Below, piece after piece: positions 1 through 5,590 of a DNA stretch of 9,419 nt (positions within the stretch are counted from its first letter, which is position 1; each line of letters begins with the position of its first letter). Source of the DNA: CAYGZA01 sp964354135 (GTDB lineage Bacteria > Planctomycetota > Planctomycetia > Pirellulales > Thermoguttaceae). Position numbers and translations under genes: made by a program. The DNA lies in NCBI GenBank assembly GCA_964354135.1, contig CAYGZA010000276.1, positions 1 through 9,419 of the forward strand. Direction: 5' to 3'. The notes beneath the pieces were generated by a model that ran no database searches, had not been told where the DNA came from, and saw nothing but the letters and a program-made list of their open reading frames with translations.

Positions 1-657
1 CGGCGGTTCGCCACCTACAAGCGGGCCGACTTGATCCTGGCCAACCCGGATCGCATGGCGGCGATGATCACCGATCCCGAACGGCCGCTGCAACTGATCT
101 TCACCGGCAAGGCCCATCCGGCCGACGAGCCCGGCAAGCGGCTGATCCAGCAGATCGCCAACCTCCGGCACGATCCCCGGTTTTCCGGGCGGATCGCCTT
201 TGTGGAGGACTACGACATCAACGTCTGCCGCCACATGGTCCAGGGGGTGGACGTCTGGTTGAACAATCCCCGCCGGCCCTTGGAGGCCTCCGGCACGAGC
301 GGGCAGAAGGCCGTGCTCAACGGGGCCTTGCATTTCTCGGTCCTCGACGGTTGGTGGGCGGAAGCCTACGACGGCGCCAACGGGTTCGCCATCAGCAAGG
401 GGACGAGCCACGTCCGCGACGACATCACCGACCGCCGCGACGGCGAGGCCCTCTATCGCGTCCTGCACGAGCAGGTGATCCCGCTCTACTACGACCGCGA
501 CATCGACGGCCTTCCCCGCCAGTGGATCAAGCGGATGATGAACTCGATCAGCTCGCTGGCCTGGCGGTTCAGTGCCGACCGCATGGTCGCCGACTACGTG
601 CGCCACGCCTACCTGTCGGCCGCCGGCGGGCTGAGCTGCGACATGAACATCCGCTGA
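1..657 (+). CDS. glgP: Alpha-glucan (glycogen/maltodextrin) phosphorylase, C-terminal part; 5' end outside window
   Basis: The frame is open from base 1 (reading RRFATYKRADLIL) to the TGA at 655-657, so the gene starts before the window and about 218 residues are visible. The family removes glucose from the ends of alpha-1,4-glucans with phosphate, giving glucose 1-phosphate in the cytoplasm, and uses pyridoxal phosphate. The run EASGTSGQK followed by LNGAL matches the conserved cofactor region of family GT35; the Schiff-base lysine is the K encoded at 307-309. Upstream, FTGKAHPADEPGK and the YDINVC/VDVWLNNPRRP segments fit the short bacterial type of this family (often annotated alpha-glucan family phosphorylase) more than the long animal/E. 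coli type. That subtype call is from memory of the family. No downstream gene is close enough to suggest an operon. Confidence 0.93.
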   Translation, partial: RRFATYKRADLILANPDRMAAMITDPERPLQLIFTGKAHPADEPGKRLIQQIANLRHDPRFSGRIAFVEDYDINVCRHMVQGVDVWLNNPRRPLEASGTSGQKAVLNGALHFSVLDGWWAEAYDGANGFAISKGTSHVRDDITDRRDGEALYRVLHEQVIPLYYDRDIDGLPRQWIKRMMNSISSLAWRFSADRMVADYVRHAYLSAAGGLSCDMNIR

Positions 658-698
658 GAGGGCTTTGGATAGGTGCCGCCGCGCTTGACCACCGTTGG

Positions 699-740
699 CT
701 ATCGGCCATCAGCCGTCAGGTATCAGGCACCAGCCGTCGG
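699..740 (-). repeat. Heptanucleotide tandem array (six units, CTGAnnG on the minus strand)
   Basis: Read on the minus strand from 740 to 699, the sequence divides into CCGACGG, CTGGTGC, CTGATAC, CTGACGG, CTGATGG and CCGATAG. The 7-base period is clear in the last four units and degenerate in the first two. The array faces a second one at 763-804 across a 22-base centre. It resembles the short tandemly repeated heptanucleotide (STRR) families described in cyanobacteria. A similar origin here is inference. Confidence 0.7.
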
Positions 741-762
741 CCCTTGGGCCAAAACCTGATTT

Positions 763-804
763 GTGAAAGCTGAAAGCTGAAAGCCGATAGCTGAAAGCTG
801 ACAG
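763..804 (+). repeat. Heptanucleotide tandem array (six units, CTGAAAG type)
   Basis: The units are GTGAAAG, CTGAAAG, CTGAAAG, CCGATAG, CTGAAAG and CTGACAG. The period is exactly 7 bases with no slippage. It is the same length (42 bases) as the opposed array at 699-740. The pairing between the two arms is only partial, roughly 3 to 5 of 7 positions per unit, so a stable cruciform is not obvious. The same motif returns at 8762-8796. Confidence 0.8.
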
Positions 805-854
805 CCCCTCTGAGGTACAACTGTGGATCGTCCCAAGCTAAAGGGATAGCGTCG

Positions 855-1445
855 ATGAAGGTTCTCGTGATCCTCGGCCATCAGCACAAGGGGAGCTTCT
901 GTCACGCCATTGCCGAGGCGGCCGTCGAGGAGCTCAAGGCGGCGGGTCACGAGGTGGTGTTCCACGACCTCTACGAGGAGCGGTTCGATCCGGTCCTGCC
1001 GCACGAGGAGATTCCCAAGGACGTCCGGCCGAGCCCGGTCATCCAGCGGCACTGCGACGAGGTGACCGCGGCCGACGGCTACGTGGTGGTGCATCCGAAC
1101 TGGTGGGGCCAGCCGCCGGCGATCCTTAAGGGGTGGATCGACCGCGTGCTGCGGCAGGGCGTGGCCTACGAGTTCGACCCGCAAGGCGGCGTCGTCCAGC
1201 ACCTGGCCGGCCGGACGGCTGTGGTCTTCACGACCTCGAACACCCCGCGCCATATCGAGCTGGAATGGTTCGGCGACCCGCTGGAGAACCTCTGGAAGAC
1301 CTGCACCTTCGGCTTCTGCGGCGTGCGGAGCTTCTGGCGGCGGAACTTCGAGCCGATCATCCTCAGCACGCCCGAGGAGCGGACCCGATGGCTGGCGGAG
1401 GTTCGGGAGATGGTCCGCACTCACTTCCCTGCTGCTGGCCGGTGA
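855..1445 (+). CDS. NAD(P)H:quinone-type oxidoreductase, flavodoxin-like fold (Flavodoxin_2 family)
   Basis: A 196-residue protein, normal length for the Flavodoxin_2 group (NQO1, MdaB, KefF, YwrO relatives). These flavoproteins pass two electrons from NAD(P)H to quinones or similar acceptors in the cytoplasm. The N-terminus MKVLVILGHQHKGSF is the first beta strand plus the phosphate-binding loop for the flavin. HPNWWGQPPAILKGWIDRVL (about residues 84-103) matches the family's P-x-W-W-x-x-P-A-x-L-K-G-x-x-D-R signature. The ATG at 855 is preceded by AAGGGA at 841-846. The last 83 bases overlap the 3' end of cysA on the other strand. Nothing nearby shows its true substrate, and a role as a KefF-like ancillary protein is not supported because no potassium channel gene is present. 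The family call is secure; the specific function is not. Confidence 0.88.
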   Translation: MKVLVILGHQHKGSFCHAIAEAAVEELKAAGHEVVFHDLYEERFDPVLPHEEIPKDVRPSPVIQRHCDEVTAADGYVVVHPNWWGQPPAILKGWIDRVLRQGVAYEFDPQGGVVQHLAGRTAVVFTTSNTPRHIELEWFGDPLENLWKTCTFGFCGVRSFWRRNFEPIILSTPEERTRWLAEVREMVRTHFPAAGR

Positions 1446-2496
1446 AGACCTTGACGTCGCGGGGTGTGACGTAGACCAGGCTCCCGGGGGCGATCTCGCG
1501 GGAGCGGCACTGATCGTGCGGCAGCTCAACGACGAGCTGCTCGCCGGTCTCGGCCACCAGCTCCAGCCGGGCGTTCGGCCCCGCCGAATGGACGCGGCGG
1601 ACCGTGGCCTTGAAGCTGGGGGCGCCGTTGCGGTGCGTATCGACCTCGAAGTCGTGCGGCCGGATAAACACCCGCACCCGCTGGGCCGGCATCTCCGCGT
1701 GCTCGGGCGATTCCCACGTGAGCGTGGCGAAGTGCAGCTTGCCGTTTTCCACCCGGCCGTGGAAGAAGTTGACCTGGCCCAGGAACGTGGTGACGAACTC
1801 GGTGCTCGGCGAGTGAAAGACCTCGTCGGGCGTGCCGATCTGCTCGATCCGGCCCTCGTTCATCACGACGACGCGGTCGGCCAGCTCCAGGGCCTCCTCC
1901 TGGTCGTGGGTCACGAAGACGCTGGTGATGTGGATCTCGTCGTGCAGCCGGCGGAGCCACTGGCGAAGCTCCTTGCGGACCTTGGCGTCCAGCGAGCCGA
2001 ACGGCTCGTCGAGCAGGAGCACCTGCGGCTCGATGGCTAGCGCGCGGGCCAGCGCCACGCGCTGCCGCTGGCCGCCGGAGAGCTGGTTCGGATAGCGGTT
2101 GGCGAACGTCTCCAACTGGACGAGTTGCAGGAGCCGCTGGACCCGCTGGCGGATCACGTCCTTGGGCGGCTTGTGTTTTCGCGGGCGGACCCGCAGCCCG
2201 AAGGCCACGTTCTCAAAAACCGTCATGTGGCGGAACAAAGCATAGTGCTGGAAGACAAAGCCGACCTGCCGGGCGCCGGCGCCGCGGCGGGCCATGTTTT
2301 CGTCCTCGAAGAGGATCGGGCCGCTTCCCGCGTCCGGCTGCTCCAGGCCGGCGATGATCCGCAGGAGGGTGGTTTTCCCCGAGCCGGATGGGCCCAGCAG
2401 GGCCACCAACTCGCCGGTCTCGACGCGGAGGCTCACGTCGCGTAGCGCCGTGAATCGGCCGAAGGTCTTCGTGATGCCGCGGACTTCGATGCTCAT
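1363..2496 (-). CDS. cysA: Sulfate/thiosulfate ABC transporter ATP-binding protein CysA
   Basis: The ATPase powers sulfate import on the inner face of the membrane with CysT and CysW. From the ATG at 2496 the protein has 377 residues (E. coli CysA has about 365). All nucleotide-binding motifs are intact: Walker A GPSGSGKT at 35-42, Q-loop Q83, signature LSGGQ at 139-143, Walker B LLLDEP at 160-165, D-loop SLD at 168-170, switch histidine H197. A TOBE-type regulatory domain follows (about 234-351). The start at MSIEV is chosen because it aligns with family N-termini and has GGGAAG just upstream; an in-frame ATG at 2529 would add 11 residues inside the end of cysW. The gap from cysW is 19 bases. 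The last 26 residues or so, after TPRDVKVF, are a proline/glycine-rich tail beyond the usual end and are encoded opposite the oxidoreductase gene. Confidence 0.94.
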   Translation of the reverse strand: MSIEVRGITKTFGRFTALRDVSLRVETGELVALLGPSGSGKTTLLRIIAGLEQPDAGSGPILFEDENMARRGAGARQVGFVFQHYALFRHMTVFENVAFGLRVRPRKHKPPKDVIRQRVQRLLQLVQLETFANRYPNQLSGGQRQRVALARALAIEPQVLLLDEPFGSLDAKVRKELRQWLRRLHDEIHITSVFVTHDQEEALELADRVVVMNEGRIEQIGTPDEVFHSPSTEFVTTFLGQVNFFHGRVENGKLHFATLTWESPEHAEMPAQRVRVFIRPHDFEVDTHRNGAPSFKATVRRVHSAGPNARLELVAETGEQLVVELPHDQCRSREIAPGSLVYVTPRDVKVFTGQQQGSECGPSPEPPPAIGSAPRAC

Positions 2497-2515
2497 GGAA
2501 TGCTTCCCGGGCCCC

Positions 2516-3436
2516 TCACGCGGGGCCACTTTGCGATCGGGCCACGTGCCGCGCGACGCACCACTGCAGGGCCGACTTGGCCACCAGGGTCGCCAGCGCC
2601 AGCCCCGCCAGGAGCGAGGCGACGGCGAACGCGGCGGTCACGGCGGTCGCGCTCATCTGATTGTAGAGGATCTCCACGTGCAGCGGCATGGTGACGGTCT
2701 TGCCGCGGAGATGGCCGGAGACCACCGCGACCGCGCCGAACTCCCCCATCGCCCGGCCGTTGCACAGGATAATCCCGTACAGGAGCCCCCACTTGATGTT
2801 CGGCAGCGTCACCCGCCGGAACGTCTGCCAGGCGCCGGCCCCCAGGACCCGGGCCGCCTCTTCCTCTTCCGTTCCTTGGGCCTGCATGAGCGGGATGAGT
2901 TCCCGGGCGACGAACGGGAAGGTCACAAACAGGGTCGCCAGCACGATCCCCGGCACGGCCCAGATGATCCGCACGTTGTGCGCCTCCAGCCAGGGGCCGA
3001 GCCAGCCGTTCCGCCCGAACACCAGCACAAAGACGAGCCCGGCAACCACCGGCGAAACGCTGAAAGGCAGGTCGATGAGCGTGATGAGCAACTGCTTGCC
3101 GCGGAACTCGAACTTGCTGATGGCCCAGGCCGCCGCGATGCCGAAGACCGTGTTCACCGGGACCGCGATGGCCGCCGTGAGGATCGTCAGGTGGATGGCC
3201 GCCCGGGCGTCGGGCTCCCTCAGTGCCCGGAAGTACGCGCCGATCCCCTTCTCCAGGGCCTGGTAGAACACGGCCACCAGCGGCACCACGAGAAACGCGC
3301 CGAGAAACACGAGCGATACGCCGATCAGCACCCAGCGGACCACGGCCGGCTCGGCGGTTGCAGCCCGCGAGCCGCCCTGAGTCGGAAACTGGTAGGCGGG
3401 CGCGAGCGGAATCGAGGCATCGGCGACGCTAGACAT
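2516..3436 (-). CDS. cysW: Sulfate ABC transporter permease CysW
   Basis: One of the two membrane subunits forming the sulfate channel. It has 306 residues, slightly longer than E. coli CysW (about 291), with an extra hydrophilic N-terminus of about 30 residues before the first membrane helix (about 32-58). Further hydrophobic segments lie near 80-105, 125-140, 156-175, 213-225 and 262-285. The EAA loop that docks onto the ATPase is clear (EEEAARVLGAGAWQTFRRVTLP, about 191-212). RAMGEFGAVAVVSG (about 228-241) is typical of CysW/CysT. The start is set at the ATG at 3436, whose ATGTCTAG overlaps the cysT stop by 8 bases; an upstream in-frame start at 3484 would lie within cysT and add a poorly conserved Cys-rich leader. 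Order and packing place it in the sbp-cysT-cysW-cysA operon. Confidence 0.93.
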   Translation of the reverse strand: MSSVADASIPLAPAYQFPTQGGSRAATAEPAVVRWVLIGVSLVFLGAFLVVPLVAVFYQALEKGIGAYFRALREPDARAAIHLTILTAAIAVPVNTVFGIAAAWAISKFEFRGKQLLITLIDLPFSVSPVVAGLVFVLVFGRNGWLGPWLEAHNVRIIWAVPGIVLATLFVTFPFVARELIPLMQAQGTEEEEAARVLGAGAWQTFRRVTLPNIKWGLLYGIILCNGRAMGEFGAVAVVSGHLRGKTVTMPLHVEILYNQMSATAVTAAFAVASLLAGLALATLVAKSALQWCVARHVARSQSGPA

Positions 3437-4274
3437 GGCGCCGGCTCCACCACTGCAACAGGTTGATGATAAACAGCAGGACAAACGAGGCGGCGAGCAT
3501 CACGACGCCCATGGCGCACGCGCCCACCACGTCGTGCTGGCCCAGCTTGTCCACGATCAGTTTGGGGACAATCTCGGTCTGCATCGGCATGTTGCCGGAG
3601 ATGAAGACCACGGAGCCGTATTCCCCCAATCCCCGGGCGAAGGCCATGGCGAAGCCCGTCAACAGGGCGGGCACGATCATCGGGAGGATCACGCGGAAGA
3701 AGGTCTGGAGCCGGTTGGCGCCGAGGCTGGCCGCGGCTTCTTCGACCTCCGGGTCGAGGTCCTCGAGGGCCGGCTGGAGCGTGCGGACCACAAAGGGGAG
3801 CCCGATGAACGTCAGCGCCACCGTGACCCCCAGCGGCGTGTACGCCGCGTGGATGCCCAGCGGCTCCAGCCATCGGCCGAACCAACCCTTTTCGTCGAAC
3901 AAGGCGGTCAGCGTGATGCCCGAGACCGCCGTGGGCAACGCGAACGGGAGATCGACGACGGCATCGATCACGTTCTTGCCGGGGAACGTGTAGCGGACCA
4001 GGACCCAGGCGACGATCAGCCCGAAGACCGCGTTGACGCAGGCCCCGACGAACGACGCCGAAAAACTCAGCCGGAACGCCGACAGGACGTGAGGCTCGGC
4101 CAGGGCGGCGCGGAATCGCTCCCAGTCCACGCCCGCCGCACGCAGAAACAAGGCCGACAGCGGGATCAAGACGACCAGACCGAGATACGCCAGCGTGCAG
4201 CCCATCGTCAGGCCGAATCCCGGCAGCACGCTGTGTCGCTTCAGGGCAAGTTGCACGGCCAGCTCCCCGGTCAC
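3429..4274 (-). CDS. cysT: Sulfate ABC transporter permease CysT (CysU)
   Basis: The second channel-forming membrane subunit of the sulfate importer, 281 residues (E. coli CysT/CysU about 277). The first helix spans about 19-44, and further hydrophobic segments lie near 65-93, 104-125, 146-163, 196-215 and 248-272. The ATPase-docking EAA loop is EVEEAAASLGANRLQTFFRV (176-195), and ARGLGEYGSVVFISGNMP (213-230) is a family hallmark. The reading frame stays open far upstream to 4856, but that part is out of frame with and antisense to nothing useful: it is a shadow within sbp. The true start is taken as the GTG at 4274, which forms a GTGA overlap with the sbp stop codon. This is a classic arrangement for coupled translation and gives the family's normal length. 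Confidence 0.92.
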   Translation of the reverse strand: MTGELAVQLALKRHSVLPGFGLTMGCTLAYLGLVVLIPLSALFLRAAGVDWERFRAALAEPHVLSAFRLSFSASFVGACVNAVFGLIVAWVLVRYTFPGKNVIDAVVDLPFALPTAVSGITLTALFDEKGWFGRWLEPLGIHAAYTPLGVTVALTFIGLPFVVRTLQPALEDLDPEVEEAAASLGANRLQTFFRVILPMIVPALLTGFAMAFARGLGEYGSVVFISGNMPMQTEIVPKLIVDKLGQHDVVGACAMGVVMLAASFVLLFIINLLQWWSRRHV

Positions 4275-5350
4275 TTCGGCTTGTAGATCTGGTCGAAAAC
4301 GCCGCCGTCGTCGAAGTGCTCCTTCTGGGCCTTCGCCCAGCCGCCGAAAACCCCGTCGATGGTGAACAAGTTGACTTTCGGGAACCGCTTCAGGAACTCT
4401 TGCGGCACCCCTTGCTCGATCCGCGGGCGGTAGAAGTGCTTGGCAGCCAGTGTCTGGCCCACCGGCGAGTAGAGGTACTCGAGATAGGCCCGGGCGATCT
4501 GCCGCGTGCCGCGCTTGTCGACAACCTCGTCGACAATGGCCACGGGCGGCTCGGCCAAGATGCTCACCGAAGGAACGACGATCTCGAACTTGTCCTCCCC
4601 TTGCTCCTTGATGGTCAAGAAGGCCTCGTTCTCCCAGGCCAACAGCGCGTCGTCCCTGCCGCGGCGGACGAAGCTCATCGTGGAGCCGCGGGCCCCGGAA
4701 TCGAGCACGGGAACGCGCAGGAACAACTCCGTTACGAACTCCCGCGCCTTCTGCTGGGCCTTCTTGACATCCTCGGCGCGTTTTGGGTCGTGGAGATTCG
4801 CCAGGTCGCCCAGCTCGCGATTGAGCACGTATCCCCAAGCGGCCAGGTAGTTCCATCGGGCCCCGCCCGAGGTCTTGGGGTGCGGCGTGATCACCGACAT
4901 CCCGGGCTTCACCAGATCGTCCCAGTCCTTGATCCCCTTGGGGTTTCCCTTGCGGACGAGAAAGACGATCGTCGACGTGTATGGGGAACTGCCGTGGGGC
5001 AGCCGCTTCTGCCAGTCGGACGCCAGCAGGCTGGCCTCAGCAATCGCGTCGATGTCGTACCCCAGGGCGAGGGTCACCACGTCGGCCGGAAGACCCTCAA
5101 TGACGGCGCGGGCCTGTTTGCTCGAACCCGCGTGCGCGTTGTTGATGGTCACCTTCTGGCCGGTCTTTTGGCTCCATTGCTCCGCAAACTCCTCGTTGAA
5201 CTCGGCGTAGAACTCCCGGGTAGGATCGTACGAGACGTTCAACAAGCTCATTTCGCCCGCATCGCGAGCCTCGCACCCCGCAACCAAGACCAGCAGGACG
5301 CCGGCGGCCGCCGTGACGAGGAACGTCATCCATGCCCTTTGTTGACGCAT
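4271..5350 (-). CDS. sbp: Sulfate-binding lipoprotein (Sbp/CysP), first gene of the uptake operon
   Basis: The extracytoplasmic binding protein that captures sulfate (possibly also thiosulfate) and hands it to CysT/CysW. It has 359 residues from the ATG at 5350. A lipoprotein signal is seen: MRQQRAW, a hydrophobic core (8-24), then LVAGC with the lipid-bearing cysteine at 26, so it is probably membrane-anchored, unlike soluble Sbp of enterobacteria. Family motifs run in order: NVSYDPTREFY (D42), HAGSSKQARAVIEGLPADVV (73-92), TSGGARWNYLAAWGY (160-174) and LLAWENEAF (236-244). By comparison with Salmonella sulfate-binding protein, D42, S161-G162-G163 and W239 are the expected sulfate contacts. 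The start has AGGAG (complement of 5359-5363) eight bases upstream. The TTG one codon further out (5353) is less likely. Sbp and CysP are close relatives, so the choice of symbol is tentative. Confidence 0.93.
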   Translation of the reverse strand: MRQQRAWMTFLVTAAAGVLLVLVAGCEARDAGEMSLLNVSYDPTREFYAEFNEEFAEQWSQKTGQKVTINNAHAGSSKQARAVIEGLPADVVTLALGYDIDAIAEASLLASDWQKRLPHGSSPYTSTIVFLVRKGNPKGIKDWDDLVKPGMSVITPHPKTSGGARWNYLAAWGYVLNRELGDLANLHDPKRAEDVKKAQQKAREFVTELFLRVPVLDSGARGSTMSFVRRGRDDALLAWENEAFLTIKEQGEDKFEIVVPSVSILAEPPVAIVDEVVDKRGTRQIARAYLEYLYSPVGQTLAAKHFYRPRIEQGVPQEFLKRFPKVNLFTIDGVFGGWAKAQKEHFDDGGVFDQIYKPK

Positions 5351-5358
5351 CAATATAA

Positions 5359-5363
5359 CTCCT
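5359..5363 (-). promoter_or_regulatory. Ribosome binding site of sbp (AGGAG)
   Basis: The minus strand reads AGGAG, then eight bases, then the ATG at 5350. This settles the ATG rather than the adjacent TTG at 5353 as the start. Confidence 0.8.
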
Positions 5364-5387
5364 AAGTGGTATAAAGCCGGGGGGGAG

Positions 5388-5422
5388 GATACCGTTCGCG
5401 CTTGCCCGCTGGAAGATACCGT
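5388..5422. repeat. Direct repeat GATACCGT (two copies, 27 bases apart)
   Basis: GATACCGT occurs at 5388-5395 and 5415-5422. Beyond the 8-mer, the copies continue as TCGC and CGC, differing by one base insertion. They bracket the predicted transcription start of the sulfate operon, in the leader and core promoter. They could be a second operator (repressor or roadblock) or chance. No family is recognised. Confidence 0.35.
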
Positions 5423-5423
5423 C

Positions 5424-5438
5424 GCAAGTTCGATGCCG
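5424..5438 (-). promoter_or_regulatory. Candidate sigma-54 (-24/-12) promoter of the sulfate operon
   Basis: The minus strand reads CGGCATCGAACTTGC. Against the sigma-54 consensus TGGCAYRNNNNTTGCW it has the invariant GG and GC at the exact required spacing, GGCA and TTGC intact, and mismatches at the first base, the R position and the final W. It lies 73 bases before the sbp ATG. If used, transcription would begin near 5412, leaving a leader of about 60 bases. The divergent neighbour encodes a sigma-54 activator, which raises the prior. The alternative is a sigma-70 promoter nearer the gene, but no good -35/-10 pair was seen there. Confidence 0.55.
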
Positions 5439-5566
5439 AATCTGACATGTGGCCTTAACGTATTCAGTGCAATAGATTTAGGGAGACTCGATACGGCTCA
5501 TCGGGCATCCGCGACGCCCTTCCGTGAAATGTACTAGACGAACCCGTGAGATATGATAGAATCGCT

Positions 5567-5578
5567 GTGTCTTGACAC
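5567..5578. promoter_or_regulatory. Dyad GTGTC-TT-GACAC upstream of the activator gene; possible operator/enhancer
   Basis: A perfect inverted repeat with 5-base arms and a 2-base centre ends immediately before the GGGAGG ribosome binding site of the activator gene. It is about 155 bases upstream of the predicted start of the sulfate operon, a usual distance for an upstream site bound by a sigma-54 activator. The same site could serve autoregulation of the activator. Only one full copy is seen, whereas such activators often use paired sites. Confidence 0.35.
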
Positions 5579-5584
5579 GGGAGG
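5579..5584 (+). promoter_or_regulatory. Ribosome binding site of the sigma-54 activator gene (GGGAGG)
   Basis: GGGAGG lies six bases before the GTG at 5591 and is the reason to accept that non-ATG start. No other start codon in this frame is as well placed. Confidence 0.75.
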
Positions 5585-5590
5585 TGTGCT

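Larger units (their letters stand above)
658..854. other. Gene-free spacer with heptad repeats; no clear promoter
   Basis: This 197-base stretch lies between the phosphorylase stop and the oxidoreductase start. About 106 of its bases are taken up by two opposed heptad arrays (699-740 and 763-804). No strong intrinsic terminator and no convincing -35/-10 pair was seen. The only translation signal is AAGGGA at 841-846, eight bases before the ATG at 855. Confidence 0.6.

Noticed and set aside
741..762. Possible terminator between the heptad arrays
   Set aside because: The short TTGGGCCAA palindrome lacks a long stem and a T-run, so it does not qualify as an intrinsic terminator.
723..1529. Minus-strand open frame across the quinone oxidoreductase and the heptad repeats
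   Set aside because: It runs through tandem repeats and antisense to a conserved flavoprotein; no domain is seen.
2294..3466. Long plus-strand open frame opposite cysW and cysA
   Set aside because: Low-complexity Arg/Gly/His-rich translation antisense to conserved transporter genes; no ribosome binding site or homology signal.
4275..4856. N-terminal extension of cysT through the sbp gene
   Set aside because: The extension is an alternative frame of sbp with no family similarity; the GTG at 4274 gives normal length and a GTGA overlap.
4316..5365. Long plus-strand open frame opposite sbp
   Set aside because: Antisense shadow; Leu/Arg/Gly-rich and without motifs, while the minus strand encodes a complete sulfate-binding protein.
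5552..5557. TATGAT as a -10 box for the activator gene
   Set aside because: It matches 5 of 6 bases, but no acceptable -35 lies 16-19 bases upstream, so it was not called as a promoter.
5572..5577. Perfect TTGACA (-35-like) before the activator gene
   Set aside because: A matching -10 would fall inside the coding sequence, past the GTG start and ribosome binding site, and none is present there. The hexamer is better explained as part of the GTGTC-TT-GACAC dyad.
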